Below are positions 1 through 9,053 of a DNA stretch of 35,752 nt, in pieces. The position numbers were made by a program, and so were the translations under genes. The notes under the pieces were generated by a model, which was not told the DNA's origin, did no database searches, and was given only the letters and a program-made list of their open reading frames with translations. Every line of letters starts with the position of its first letter. Positions within the stretch are counted from its first letter, which is position 1. The DNA is from Deltaproteobacteria bacterium UBA4427 (lineage in GTDB: Bacteria > Myxococcota_A > UBA9160 > UBA4427). The stretch is taken from contig DGPZ01000102.1 in the NCBI GenBank assembly GCA_002390675.1, positions 15,818-51,569 on the forward strand. Reading direction: 5' to 3'.

Positions 1-4
1 CCAA

Positions 5-445
5 ATGGCCGACGCACCCGAAGCAAAAAAGAATCCCGAATACGAAGCCCCGGCAATTGACTGGGAAAGCCGCGCGTATTGGGAAGGCTGTGGGCGTGGC
101 GAGCTCGTGCTCCAGCGCTGCCGTGCCTGCAAGACTGTGCAGCACCGCCCCCGCGGCCTCTGTGCGACTTGCCTCGCAGATGACATCGAACATTTCGTCG
201 CAAGTGGGCGAGGCGAGGTCTATACCTACTCTGTTATTCGCCAGAACCAGATGCCCGCCTTCGCGGCTGCAGTTCCCTACGTCATTTCCTACGTTCAGCT
301 GGAAGAAGGCCCGCAGCTTCTCACGAATATCGTCGACTGCGATCCCAACACTGTCGCGATCGGCATGGCAGTCAAAGTCGACTTCGTGCCAACTCCGAGC
401 AAAGACGGCGAGGCGCTCGGGGTCCCTAGGTTCGTACCCGCATGA
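5..445 (+). CDS. Zn-ribbon OB-fold (DUF35/ChsH2-C-like) protein
   Basis: This is a 146-residue protein with a four-cysteine rubredoxin-type zinc ribbon (C39, C42, C53, C56) followed by an OB-fold half, the usual order for the DUF35 family. Family members work as partners of thiolases/lipid-transfer thiolases or of MaoC-type hydratases, as in ChsH2 of steroid side-chain degradation, and probably bind acyl-CoA. Its length matches the family. The ATG lies only four bases from the window edge, so the upstream gene (often a thiolase) and the ribosome site cannot be seen. Its stop overlaps the next start (ATGA), so it is translationally coupled to the PHP gene, and two MaoC proteins follow. The exact partner and substrate are inferred. 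Confidence 0.88.
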   Translation: MADAPEAKKNPEYEAPAIDWESRAYWEGCGRGELVLQRCRACKTVQHRPRGLCATCLADDIEHFVASGRGEVYTYSVIRQNQMPAFAAAVPYVISYVQLEEGPQLLTNIVDCDPNTVAIGMAVKVDFVPTPSKDGEALGVPRFVPA

Positions 446-1065
446 TTCTCGACTTGCATACGCATTCAATCGCCTCGGACGATGGCCGCGCCAAGGTCGT
501 GAACTACTGCCAGTGGATCCAAAAGAAGTCGCTTCCAATCGACGGCTTCGTGTTGACCGAACATCGCCAATTCGATGACGCGAATGACTACCGCGCACTC
601 GAAGATCAATTCGGGATTCTGATTCTCAAGGCCAGCGAAGTCGAAACCGAATATGGCCACGTCCTCGTGTTCGGAGTCAACGAAGACCTCAAAGCATCCT
701 TCGACTTCGCGGACATTCGCAATCCCCTCGCCATGGTCATTGAAGAAGCGAAGCGCTGCGGCGCGGTCGCCGTCCCATGCCACCCGGGCCGGCCAAAAGT
801 CGGTATGTGCGCGCACTGGGAAACCAAGGGCGCCGTCGACGGCGTTGAGATCGTAGAGACCTTGAACGGCGGGAGTCGCGAAGGGGAAAATGAAGAAGCC
901 CTCGCGTATGCCGAACGCTTCGGTTGGAAGAAAATCGGCGGATCCGACTCTCATATCGTGAGTCACATAGGAAGATGTGCCACGAAATTCGAGGACGAGA
1001 TCCGCGACATGGACGGATTAATCACCGCACTCAATGACGGAATATTCGAGGCCATTCTTCCCTGA
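442..1065 (+). CDS. PHP-domain metal-dependent phosphoesterase
   Basis: This 207-residue protein starts directly with the PHP metal motif (H6-x-H8, then D13/D14). It also has a Thr-Glu-His motif near residue 40 (usually Thr-Asp-His), a His-Pro-Gly near residue 115, and a C-terminal Gly-Ser-Asp-Ser-His. These are the ordered metal ligands of stand-alone PHP proteins that hydrolyse phosphate esters. The substrate cannot be told from sequence. The start overlaps the stop of the Zn-ribbon gene by four bases, so the two are co-translated. A phosphoesterase inside an acyl-CoA type cluster is unusual. The family call is firm; a role in the surrounding pathway is only inferred from position. Confidence 0.85.
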   Translation: MILDLHTHSIASDDGRAKVVNYCQWIQKKSLPIDGFVLTEHRQFDDANDYRALEDQFGILILKASEVETEYGHVLVFGVNEDLKASFDFADIRNPLAMVIEEAKRCGAVAVPCHPGRPKVGMCAHWETKGAVDGVEIVETLNGGSREGENEEALAYAERFGWKKIGGSDSHIVSHIGRCATKFEDEIRDMDGLITALNDGIFEAILP

Positions 1066-1196
1066 AAGCCCGCGCCCTGCTGCCTTGGCTTTGCGATCGA
1101 CAATCCGCCTAAAATCACCGAAGCTCGCGAACCGAAACGCTTCTATCCCGCGGCGGGCCCTTCCTACCCATCGTCTTAAGAACAGAGAACGCCTCT

Positions 1197-1631
1197 ATGA
1201 ATCCAGCAGAACTCCTCGCCGAATACGGTGACCACGTTTTCGACGAAATCGACCTCGACATCACGAAGGAATCCCTCGTGGGATTCGCGACGGCGTGCGG
1301 CGAAGCCCATCCTCGCTTCATCGACTCGGAGCACGCCGATTTCCAGGGTGTGCCCAATTACCTCACACGCATCCACGGCACGCGCTCATTGCCCGAGGGC
1401 TTTCCCGTAGAGATGCATCGCTGCTTCGATGCGGGTAAATCAATCGAAGTACATCAGGCCGTGCGCGCCGGCGACAACGTCACGGGCAAGAGCGAAATTC
1501 ATGACATCTTCGAGAAGAGCGGCCGCTCAGGCACGATGCTCTTCATCGTGCACAGAATGAACTTCTACAATCAGAAGGGCGATCATCTCGCCACGGTCGA
1601 CTGGCGTCTCGTCCAGCGAGAAATGGACTGA
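1197..1631 (+). CDS. MaoC-fold acyl dehydratase-like protein (FAS1-DH N-type)
   Basis: This is a 144-residue single hot-dog domain resembling the N-terminal MaoC-like dehydratase group. The signature region near residues 36-56 contains an Ala-His-Pro-Arg-Phe-Ile-Asp run, while the canonical D-x4-H hydratase pair is not clear. It is followed eight bases later by a second MaoC-fold gene. Paired small MaoC proteins commonly form a heterodimer in which one subunit supplies the active site, as in ChsH1/ChsH2. Together with the DUF35 protein upstream, the set resembles a split ChsH2 plus ChsH1. The reaction would be hydration of an enoyl-CoA, but the substrate is unknown. Confidence 0.8.
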   Translation: MNPAELLAEYGDHVFDEIDLDITKESLVGFATACGEAHPRFIDSEHADFQGVPNYLTRIHGTRSLPEGFPVEMHRCFDAGKSIEVHQAVRAGDNVTGKSEIHDIFEKSGRSGTMLFIVHRMNFYNQKGDHLATVDWRLVQREMD

Positions 1632-1639
1632 GCCCAGTC

Positions 1640-2056
1640 ATGAGTGAAGCAAGCGACAAGCGATTTGAAGACGTCGAATTCGGGGAGGACCTGCCGGAAG
1701 TCGATGTCGATGTGAGCCTCGACAACGTCAAAGTTTTTGCAGAAGCCGCTCAGATGATGGCGGGGCGATTCATTAGCCATGAAGAGGCTCGTGCCGCGGG
1801 ACTGCCCGGCGCGATCGTCCCCGGCATCATGAGCCAAGGCATCCTCGTCGGTGTCATTCATAAATGGGCGCCTAATGCCGAAATCGTGAATGTCGACACC
1901 ATCTTTCGAGCGCCGCTTCTGGTGGACTCCAAACCCACCGCCAGCGGCGTCGTCACAGATATCGACGAAGAGAGTCGTGTGATCGAAATCGACCTCACTC
2001 TAAAAAACGAGAAGGGCGACACCCCTGTCGTCGGCACAGCCAAGATCACGCTCTAG
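1640..2056 (+). CDS. MaoC-family dehydratase-like protein
   Basis: This 138-residue hot-dog protein has the Pro-Gly-Ala-Ile-x-Pro-Gly-Ile-Met-Ser-Gln-Gly segment (about residues 55-66) that in MaoC hydratases usually reads Ile-x-His-Gly; here the histidine is replaced by proline. The D-x4-H motif is likewise altered near residues 38-50. It starts eight bases after the preceding MaoC gene, so the two are probably co-translated and form a heteromer. Loss of the usual catalytic histidine suggests either a non-catalytic partner or a variant active site. The family call is good; the activity is uncertain. Confidence 0.8.
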   Translation: MSEASDKRFEDVEFGEDLPEVDVDVSLDNVKVFAEAAQMMAGRFISHEEARAAGLPGAIVPGIMSQGILVGVIHKWAPNAEIVNVDTIFRAPLLVDSKPTASGVVTDIDEESRVIEIDLTLKNEKGDTPVVGTAKITL

Positions 2057-2443
2057 ACGAATGGCACCCGTTAAAGAAGTAGCTTTGGACTCGCAGAACG
2101 CTCTCCCTCGCTAATGAACCCTTGTGCCGTCGGCGAGTCTTTAATTCGCTGGCAGGCGCTACGAAGGGCTGGAGCAGGTCTAAAGAGAGGCAGGGCCTAG
2201 CCAGAGAGGAGACCGAGGGCCAGGCCGGTCTGCTCTCGAGACATTCTCCCTCGATACGCTGCGAGAGAGATCGCCTACTTGACCCAGGAGGCCGGATTCG
2301 AGGGATGGATCTGCCTATTGAATGCCCTAGACGACGGCTTTCGCAATTGCGAGACTCCACGGGTGGCTCGCGTCCCCGGTCCGAATCGGTTCGGCCCACT
2401 TTTTACTTTCGGCGCTCGAATATCTCACCTAGGAGTAATCAAG
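2057..2443 (+). other. Gene-free stretch upstream of the amidohydrolase
   Basis: No convincing gene was found in these 387 bases. The amidohydrolase frame stays open to a TTG near 2279, but the extension has no family-like residues, and a good AGGAG ribosome site at 2431-2435 points to the ATG at 2444. A promoter for the amidohydrolase probably lies here. No clear -35/-10 pair, terminator or structured RNA could be singled out. Confidence 0.5.
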
Positions 2444-4189
2444 ATGAACGACCTCGTTATCCGCGGCGGAAAAATCGTAGACGGAACCGGCAAAGAATCC
2501 TTCAATGGCGACATCGCCATGAAAGACGGCGTGATCACAGAGGTCGGGCAGGTCTCCGGCGAAGCGCGCGAAGAAATCAACGCCGATGGTCGTCTCGTGA
2601 CACCGGGCTTCGTCGACATCCATACGCATTACGACGCGCAAGCGACCTGGGATCCGCACCTCCTTCCGTCGGGATGGCACGGGGTCACAACTGCCGTCGT
2701 CGGCAACTGCGGGGTCGGCTTCGCTCCCGCGCGCCCCGACCAACACCAGATGTTGATCGAGCTTATGGAAGGCGTCGAAGACATTCCCGGCGCAGCACTC
2801 TCAGAAGGCATCAAGTGGGACTGGGAAACTTTCCCGCAATTTCTCGAGGCGCTCGAACGTTCGCCCCTCGCAGTGGACGTCGGCACCCACGTTCCCCACG
2901 GCCCTGTTCGTACCTACGTGATGGGCGAGCGCGGCGCGCGAAACGAAGCCGCCACCGCACAAGACATCTCTGAGATGGCCACGATCGTGAAGCAGGGCAT
3001 CCAAGCCGGCGCCCTCGGCTTCTCGACTTCACGCACCATGGGACACAAGGCTCTCGACGGCGAGCCCGTCCCCGGAACCTTCGCCGCTGAAGATGAACTA
3101 TTCGGCATCGGCCGAACCTTAGGCGAACTAGGCCAAGGCGTATTCGAGCTCGCGGGCGCAGGCGCGGCGGGCGATGTCGGTGGCGACGACATCGACTCTG
3201 CACTCAAGGAAATCGAATGGATGGAGCGACTCTCTGCGGAAATTAATCGCCCCGTCTCCTTCGCCATGCTGCAATTCGATTCGGCGCCGAACCAATGGCG
3301 CGAACTCGTGGAGATTTGCCACACGAGCCAAGAAAAGGGCGCAGATGTGATGGCGCAATTCGCGCCGCGCCCCTTCGGCATTCTCACGGGACACCAAACC
3401 GAGGCGAACCAGTTCCTCAACCGCCCGGCCTATATCGAGATCAAGGACCTCCCCCTCGCTGAACGCGTTAAGCGATTGAAGGATGCGGATGTCCGTGCCC
3501 GTATTCTCGGCCCGGAACGAGACGACTCCGAAGGCTTCGGCAGTATGCTCGACAACGAGTTCATGCTGAAGAAGATCTTTCCTCTCGGCGATCCGCCGGA
3601 CTACGAACCCGGCCCCGAACAAAGCATCTGGGCCATAGCGAAACGCGAAGGAAAGAAGGCCGACGAGGTCCTCTACGACTACATGCTCCAAGACGAAGGC
3701 AAAGAGCTTCTATTGCTGACCTTCTTCAACTACAGCGACGGCAACCTCGACCCCTTCCACGAGCTGTTAAACGACGACCGGGCCGTGGTCTCGCTTGGTG
3801 ATGGCGGAGCGCATTGCGGCGTGATCTGCGATGCCTCGCTCCAGACCTTCATGCTCACGCATTGGGCACGGGACAGGAAGCGCGGGCCGACGGTTTCGGT
3901 CGAGCACGCGGTGCACTCCATGACTCAGGATACGGCGCGGGTCTACGGACTCTTGGACCGCGGCGTGATCGCTCCCGGCTACAAGGCGGACTTCAACGTC
4001 ATCGACTTCGATAACCTCTCCCTCAGACGGCCGGAAATGGCCTACGACCTGCCGGCGGGCGCACGACGCCTGCTGCAGAAGTCACGCGGCTATGACGCGA
4101 CGATCGTCTCGGGCGAAGTCGTGATGCGAGATGGTGAAGCGACTTCGGCCAGACCGGGGCGACTCATTCGTGGAGCGCAATCGGTTTAA
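2444..4189 (+). CDS. Amidohydrolase family 3 (D-aminoacylase-like)
   Basis: This is a 581-residue metal-dependent hydrolase. The N-terminal beta-sandwich strand is followed by Asp-Ile-His-Thr-His (H60, H62). A Gly-Asn-Cys-Gly motif with C89 is the cysteine metal ligand typical of N-acyl-D-amino-acid deacylases. A Leu-Gly-Asp-Gly-Gly-Ala-His motif near residue 450 carries the probable catalytic aspartate, and a C-terminal beta-sandwich follows. The start was chosen at ATG 2444 because of AGGAG eight bases upstream and because the family begins with this Leu-Val-Ile-Arg-Gly-Gly strand. D-aminoacylases cleave the acyl group from N-acyl-D-amino acids, but many relatives in acyl-CoA gene neighbourhoods are uncharacterised, so the substrate is open. 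Confidence 0.88.
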   Translation: MNDLVIRGGKIVDGTGKESFNGDIAMKDGVITEVGQVSGEAREEINADGRLVTPGFVDIHTHYDAQATWDPHLLPSGWHGVTTAVVGNCGVGFAPARPDQHQMLIELMEGVEDIPGAALSEGIKWDWETFPQFLEALERSPLAVDVGTHVPHGPVRTYVMGERGARNEAATAQDISEMATIVKQGIQAGALGFSTSRTMGHKALDGEPVPGTFAAEDELFGIGRTLGELGQGVFELAGAGAAGDVGGDDIDSALKEIEWMERLSAEINRPVSFAMLQFDSAPNQWRELVEICHTSQEKGADVMAQFAPRPFGILTGHQTEANQFLNRPAYIEIKDLPLAERVKRLKDADVRARILGPERDDSEGFGSMLDNEFMLKKIFPLGDPPDYEPGPEQSIWAIAKREGKKADEVLYDYMLQDEGKELLLLTFFNYSDGNLDPFHELLNDDRAVVSLGDGGAHCGVICDASLQTFMLTHWARDRKRGPTVSVEHAVHSMTQDTARVYGLLDRGVIAPGYKADFNVIDFDNLSLRRPEMAYDLPAGARRLLQKSRGYDATIVSGEVVMRDGEATSARPGRLIRGAQSV

Positions 4190-4206
4190 CGCCAAGCGGG
4201 ACCGCT

Positions 4207-4232
4207 CTGGGCATTCACTCTCGAATGCCCAG
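4207..4232. terminator. Hairpin between convergent genes
   Basis: A perfect 10-bp inverted repeat with a 6-base loop (left arm 4207-4216, right arm 4223-4232) lies between the stop of the amidohydrolase and the convergent FAD-protein gene, overlapping the last codons of the latter. There is no T-run on either side. It may serve as a bidirectional terminator or an RNA 3'-end stabiliser. Confidence 0.5.
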
Positions 4233-5882
4233 GGCCGCCCAGGCACTGCGTGCGCCATCGATCGCGGCGCTCATGATTCCGCCCGCATAGCCTGCTCCCT
4301 CGCCCACAGGCCAGAGGTTTTCAAAGCCTGAAGCGAGTCGCGTTATGCGATCTCGAGGCATTCGAATCGGACCCGAGCTCCTCGACTCGATCCCAACAAG
4401 GACGCCCTCCTCTCCCGAATAGCCAGGAAGCTGGCGCTCAAACTTCCGAATTCCGGCGCGAAGAGCAGTGGTCATACTTTCGGGCAGAAGTTCGTCGATT
4501 CGAACGGAGGTCGACCCAAGGCGATAGCTAGATCGCCCCAACCGAGAACTCGCGCGACCTTCGACAAAGTCGATCACTCGCTGAGTCGGAACAGAATAGT
4601 CTCCTCCGCCCGCTTCGAAGAAGCGCCTCTCGAGTGCTTCTTGATAATCGACGCCCGCAAAAACTCCGTCACCAAACTCCCGCGGACCTAACGTCATCAC
4701 GAGTCCAGAATTCGCAAAGGGCGACGAGTGTTTGGAGTTGCTCATGCCATTCGTGCAAAGCAGCCCCGGCTGTGCCACGGCGGCAACGATCTGACCGCCT
4801 GGGCACATGCAGAAGCTATGCACCGCAGAAGCCTCACCCTCAGCCTTCGCAACCAGCGAGTAGTAGGCGTGACCAAGTCGCGCCAAATCTGCGCCAGCCC
4901 CGAACCGGCCCTCGTCGATCAGAGCCTGGGGATGTTCGATCCGAAGGCCCAGCTGGAAAGGCTTCGCTTCTAGTTCGAGCCCCTGTTTGTAAAATGATCG
5001 AATCGTATCTCGCGCGCTGTGCCCCAGCGCAAGGATCACACCATCACAGGGCATCGTTCCAGAAGACGTTTCGAGCTCGACGACCCGCTTATCCCCGCGA
5101 ATCCCCAAAGCGTCCACGCGAGTATCAAAATGGAAGCGAACTCCCATCTCTTCGAGGCGCGCGCGCAGGACGGGCAAAATGCGGTGCAGCCTGTCGGTCC
5201 CGACATGGGCCCGGGCATCGAAAGCAATCTCCGGCGCCGCCCCGGCCTCGATTAACGTCCGTACGATCGGCGCTTCTATAGCGTGCTGCGTTCTCGTATA
5301 AAGCTTTCCGTCCGAGTAGGTCCCCGCCCCGCCCTCTCCGTAGAGAATGTTCCGTTCGGGATCCACGTCTCGGGTCTTATTGAAAAGAGCGAGCGCTCGC
5401 CCGCGATCTTGCAGCGCAGGCCCACGGTCGATCAAATCAACGCGGACTCCATTCGCCGCCAAAGTCCAAGCTGCATATAGTCCCGCCGGGCCTGCCCCGA
5501 CTACAGCAAAACGCTGATCCCGCTTCGAGGCTTCAATTTCGACTCGAACGAAATCGACCGACTCTTGGATCGGCCTAGCACGGCCGGCCTTCAGCGCCTG
5601 ATCGACGGCAGTTGCTTCCGCACTCGCCGAAAGACCTACGTCGACATGAAAGACGAATTTTAATTCGTGACGCCGACCTCGGCGCCTAGCATCGAGAGAT
5701 CGATGCGCGATTCGCAAATCGACGATTTCGTCTTCAGAGATGCCGATCTGTTGCGCACATTTTGCACGCAGAAGCGATTCGGGTTCCTCAGCAGCAAGGG
5801 TAATCGCCATCACTCGCACCCGGCGTGACGCAGGTAACGAGGGCGGAAGAGAGGCTGTCGATAGGGGATCAGAGTTCGTCAC
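4215..5882 (-). CDS. FAD-dependent oxidoreductase of the COG2509 family
   Basis: This is a 555-residue protein. About 100 N-terminal residues form the small domain typical of this family (Asp-Leu-Arg-Ile-Ala-His-Arg-Ser-Leu-Asp-Ala-Arg segment near 55-66). The Rossmann FAD motif Gly-Ala-Gly-Pro-Ala-Gly follows at 129-134, and the C-terminal Gly-Glu-Gly-Ala-Gly-Tyr-Ala-Gly-Gly-Ile motif closes the FAD site. Members are widespread cytosolic flavoproteins of unknown substrate. The start given is a GTG; relatives usually begin a few residues before the Ala-Ile-Thr-Leu strand, so GTG at 5819 or 5813, or ATG at 5810, are real alternatives. The family is clear, the function is not known. Confidence 0.85.
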   Translation of the reverse strand: MTNSDPLSTASLPPSLPASRRVRVMAITLAAEEPESLLRAKCAQQIGISEDEIVDLRIAHRSLDARRRGRRHELKFVFHVDVGLSASAEATAVDQALKAGRARPIQESVDFVRVEIEASKRDQRFAVVGAGPAGLYAAWTLAANGVRVDLIDRGPALQDRGRALALFNKTRDVDPERNILYGEGGAGTYSDGKLYTRTQHAIEAPIVRTLIEAGAAPEIAFDARAHVGTDRLHRILPVLRARLEEMGVRFHFDTRVDALGIRGDKRVVELETSSGTMPCDGVILALGHSARDTIRSFYKQGLELEAKPFQLGLRIEHPQALIDEGRFGAGADLARLGHAYYSLVAKAEGEASAVHSFCMCPGGQIVAAVAQPGLLCTNGMSNSKHSSPFANSGLVMTLGPREFGDGVFAGVDYQEALERRFFEAGGGDYSVPTQRVIDFVEGRASSRLGRSSYRLGSTSVRIDELLPESMTTALRAGIRKFERQLPGYSGEEGVLVGIESRSSGPIRMPRDRITRLASGFENLWPVGEGAGYAGGIMSAAIDGARSAWAALGIRE

Positions 5883-6123
5883 TGAATCGGGAGTCTATCG
5901 CGTCAATCGAGGCAAGGGCGGCGACGATGTCTAGCGATCTGATTCTCGTGATCGGACCGGACCAGCTCTTTCGACACGCGCTCGCTCGAAAAATCTCCAA
6001 CAAGTCATTCGCCAAGAGGTGACCACCACCCACGAGGCCCTCGAAGTCTGAGCGCTATCATTCGACGCGCGCTGAAGACTCAGCAAGACGCTGACCCGTA
6101 GTCGCGCGCAAGGGGAATCCAGG

Positions 6124-7872
6124 ATGGATCCGGCAGGGCTCGGTCCCGAACAACGTAGTCTCGATCTCGAACGAGTCGCAGAAGAGACCTTTGACCTCGT
6201 CATCATAGGTGGCGGCGTGGTCGGCGCAGGAACAGCCCTCGACGCGGCGAGTCGCGGACTCTCCGTCGCCATCATTGAGCAGCGCGATTGGGCTTCAGGC
6301 ACTTCAAGCCGGTCGAGCAAGCTGATCCACGGCGGCCTTCGCTACCTCGAACAATTCGACTTCGGACTGGTCAAAGAAGCGCTGACGGAGCAGACGCTCC
6401 TGCTCGACCGACTGGCCCCACATCTCGTTAAGCCTGTCCCCTTCTTGTACCCTCTGACCCGGCGCGTCTGGGAGCGCATCTATGTCGGGGCAGGAACGCT
6501 CCTCTACGACATTCTCGCAGGCAGGCGCGCGCTACCCCGGCATCGGCACTTAACACGTCGGGGCGTACTTCGGAAATTTCCTGGACTGCGCGGAGACCGA
6601 ATGGTCGGCGGCATTCAGTACTGGGATGCTCAGGTCGACGACGCACGGCATACGATGACGCTCGTCCGTTCCGCTCGCGTACATGGCGCCGTCACGCTCT
6701 CCAGTGTTCGAGCCGAAGGCTTCGACATGTCCGGTGCCCGCGTTTCAGGCGTCATGGCAAGATGTCTCGAAACCGGCCGCACGCTTAACATCAGAGGCCG
6801 TCAGGTCGTCAACGCGACCGGCGTCTGGACCGACTCAGTCCAGAAGCACTCAGGACGCGGACGCATTCACGTTCGCGCTTCGAAGGGAATCCATCTGGTC
6901 GTCCCTCGCGACCGAATCCACGGCGACTCGGGGTTAATCCTGCGGACGGAAAAGAGCGTGCTTTTCGTCATTCCCTGGGACAATCACTGGATCCTCGGCA
7001 CGACCGATACCGACTGGGATCTCGATCTCGCCCACCCTGCCGCGAGCAAGAGCGACATCGACTATTTGCTCGAACGGCTCAATCGCGTTCTCGCACAGCC
7101 ACTTCGCCCCGACGATATCGAAGGTGTCTACGCCGGCTTGCGGCCACTTCTCCAAGGAGAGAGCGACGCGACCAGCAAGCTCTCCCGCGAGCACGCCGTT
7201 AGTCAATCCGTCTCGGGATTGATCACCGTCGCCGGTGGCAAATACACCACCTACCGAGTCATGGCCAAGGACGTGGTTGACATAGCAACCCGCGGCCTCG
7301 AACAAAAAGTCCCCAACTGCTGCACCGACACAACGCCGCTCGTCGGCGCCGCCGGTTACCGTGCTCATTGGAATCGCCGCGACGCACTGGCTGAAGAATC
7401 TGGGCTGCACGTCAACGTGATCGAGCATCTTCTCAATCGCTACGGCACGCGCACCCTTGAACTCATCGAACTGATTCGCGAAAAGCCCGAGCTCGGGCAA
7501 CCCCTAGAAGGTGCTCCCGCTTACCTCGCCGCCGAGATCCACTACGCTGCCTCACACGAGGGCGCGCTCCATCTCGATGACGTATTGACCCGGCGCACCC
7601 GGATTTCGATCGAAACCTTCGATCGAGGCACCCTCGCCGCCAAGCCGACGGCAAAGATCCTCGCGGACATTCTCGAATGGGATGAAGAAACTGCTCAGGG
7701 CGAAATCGCGCACTACGAAGCGCGGGTGCGGGCGGAACGCGAGAGTCAGATGCAGCCCGATGATCAGACCGCAGATGCCGCGCGTGTCGGCGCTCCGGAT
7801 GTCCGACTCGGGGGGGGTGACCCCGAACGTGCCCCTGTCTTGTCCCTCGAAGAGCACCGCCGCAAGGACTAA
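6124..7872 (+). CDS. glpD: Aerobic glycerol-3-phosphate dehydrogenase
   Basis: This is a 582-residue FAD enzyme that oxidises sn-glycerol-3-phosphate to dihydroxyacetone phosphate at the inner membrane and passes electrons to quinone. The FAD Rossmann motif Gly-Gly-Gly-Val-Val-Gly-Ala-Gly is near residues 29-36. The GlpD signature Ser-Ser-Lys-Leu-Ile-His-Gly-Gly-Leu-Arg-Tyr-Leu is near residues 62-76. The C-terminal DAO_C domain is present, with Arg-Arg-Thr-Arg-Ile-Ser near residue 500. A roughly 40-residue charged tail extends past the domain. AAGGGG at 6111-6116 is a good ribosome site. No glpK, glpF or glpR is adjacent, so the gene probably serves general lipid glycerol turnover. Confidence 0.93.
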   Translation: MDPAGLGPEQRSLDLERVAEETFDLVIIGGGVVGAGTALDAASRGLSVAIIEQRDWASGTSSRSSKLIHGGLRYLEQFDFGLVKEALTEQTLLLDRLAPHLVKPVPFLYPLTRRVWERIYVGAGTLLYDILAGRRALPRHRHLTRRGVLRKFPGLRGDRMVGGIQYWDAQVDDARHTMTLVRSARVHGAVTLSSVRAEGFDMSGARVSGVMARCLETGRTLNIRGRQVVNATGVWTDSVQKHSGRGRIHVRASKGIHLVVPRDRIHGDSGLILRTEKSVLFVIPWDNHWILGTTDTDWDLDLAHPAASKSDIDYLLERLNRVLAQPLRPDDIEGVYAGLRPLLQGESDATSKLSREHAVSQSVSGLITVAGGKYTTYRVMAKDVVDIATRGLEQKVPNCCTDTTPLVGAAGYRAHWNRRDALAEESGLHVNVIEHLLNRYGTRTLELIELIREKPELGQPLEGAPAYLAAEIHYAASHEGALHLDDVLTRRTRISIETFDRGTLAAKPTAKILADILEWDEETAQGEIAHYEARVRAERESQMQPDDQTADAARVGAPDVRLGGGDPERAPVLSLEEHRRKD

Positions 7873-7970
7873 CCTCGATCTCCTGGGCAGCACGGTTGTC
7901 TTATCGTGTCGGCTGCAGTTCGAGGCGAGTCCCCGCAGAACAATATTGACCAAATAGAGGATCCATCAAG

Positions 7971-8858
7971 ATGAATGCAGCAGGAATGGGAAATCGAATC
8001 GGAGGCCCCGGCAGCCTCTCAGGCAAACGCGCGATCATAATCGGCGCCAGCAGCGGGATCGGGCTCGCGACAGCCGAGACGCTCCTCGTCGACGGCGCCG
8101 ACCTCTTGATCTGCGCCCGGGACGAAACCCGACTCCGCGCGGCAGCTGACACCCTCACTGGTGCAGCGACTGAAGGCGGCGGCACCCTCGCAATACGCGC
8201 CTGCGACGGCATGGACGGATCCCAAGTCCAAGCCGCTGTCACGGAAGCAGCCGGCGAAACAGGACTCGACATAGCAGTCACCGTGCCCGGCGGCGGCAAC
8301 TACTGCCCCGTGCTTGGCTACGACGACGACGACTTCAGTGCAACGATCGACCAAAACGTTCGCCCGACCTACCTCATGATCAAGTACGCGGGCCTCGCCA
8401 TGGTGAAATCCGGCGGCGGCTCCATCGTTGCCACGTCGTCAACCGCGGCAATATTATCCTCGCCCTTCTTATCCGCCTACTGCGCCGCCAAGGCAGCCTG
8501 CGACCAACTCGTGAAAGTCGCCGCTGACGAAGTTGGGCAACACGGCATCCGCATAAACAGCGTCCGCCCTGGCCTAACGCGTACGGGCGCAACCGACATG
8601 ATGTTCGAGAACCGCGAACTCATGGAAGCTTTTCTGTCCGAGCAACCGATCCGCAAGGACGGCGAAGCCTCGGATATTGGACGAGCGATCCGGTTTCTCG
8701 CGGGTCCCGAATCCGCCTGGGTCACCGGACAAGCGATAACGGTCGATGGTGGACATACGATCCGAAAATTCCCATGGCTCGAGGATGTCGCCCGTGCGGT
8801 CGCCGGCGAGGAGGCCTTCGCCGCAATCGATCATAGCGGCGGCGCGAAACGCGTGTAG
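7971..8858 (+). CDS. Short-chain dehydrogenase/reductase
   Basis: This is a 295-residue classical SDR that would oxidise or reduce a hydroxyl/carbonyl group with NAD(P). The cofactor motif Gly-Ala-Ser-Ser-Gly-Ile-Gly is at 25-31. The catalytic Ser157, Tyr170 and Lys174 (Tyr-Cys-Ala-Ala-Lys) are in place. The usual Asn-Asn-Ala-Gly is replaced by Val-Pro-Gly-Gly-Gly at about 105-109, a noticeable deviation. The C-terminal Gly-Gly-His segment of the substrate loop is followed by about 30 extra residues. An AGAGGA ribosome site precedes the ATG. The gene is transcribed alone; the substrate cannot be assigned. Confidence 0.88.
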   Translation: MNAAGMGNRIGGPGSLSGKRAIIIGASSGIGLATAETLLVDGADLLICARDETRLRAAADTLTGAATEGGGTLAIRACDGMDGSQVQAAVTEAAGETGLDIAVTVPGGGNYCPVLGYDDDDFSATIDQNVRPTYLMIKYAGLAMVKSGGGSIVATSSTAAILSSPFLSAYCAAKAACDQLVKVAADEVGQHGIRINSVRPGLTRTGATDMMFENRELMEAFLSEQPIRKDGEASDIGRAIRFLAGPESAWVTGQAITVDGGHTIRKFPWLEDVARAVAGEEAFAAIDHSGGAKRV

Positions 8859-8873
8859 ACACCACGCTCCAGT

Positions 8874-8891
8874 ACAGCCAGCCCTGGCTGT
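8874..8891. terminator. Hairpin after the SDR gene
   Basis: A 7-bp perfect inverted repeat with a 4-base loop lies 16 bases after the SDR stop, in the gap before the convergent GST-like gene. No T-run follows, so intrinsic termination is doubtful. Confidence 0.35.
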
Positions 8892-9053
8892 GACAAAACG
8901 GGAACATGGTGTTCGCGGTTCCGTCCGAAAAGGCCGTACATATTCAAAGCGCATTCGCGCGATACTCGACTATGGCCTCACGAATATTAGTTTCATTAGC
9001 TATGTCGATGGACGGAATCCACGACAACCCTGTCGCAGCCTCGAGTCTGAAGA

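Noticed and set aside
2279..2443. N-terminal extension of the amidohydrolase to TTG 2279
   Set aside because: AGGAG and the family start both point to ATG 2444; the extra residues are not family-like.
2122..2973. 283-residue open frame overlapping the amidohydrolase
   Set aside because: It is Arg/Ser-rich low-quality sequence in another frame of a well-supported gene.
4634..5281. 215-residue plus-strand frame opposite the COG2509 gene
   Set aside because: It is a shadow of a long FAD-protein gene; no domain was seen.
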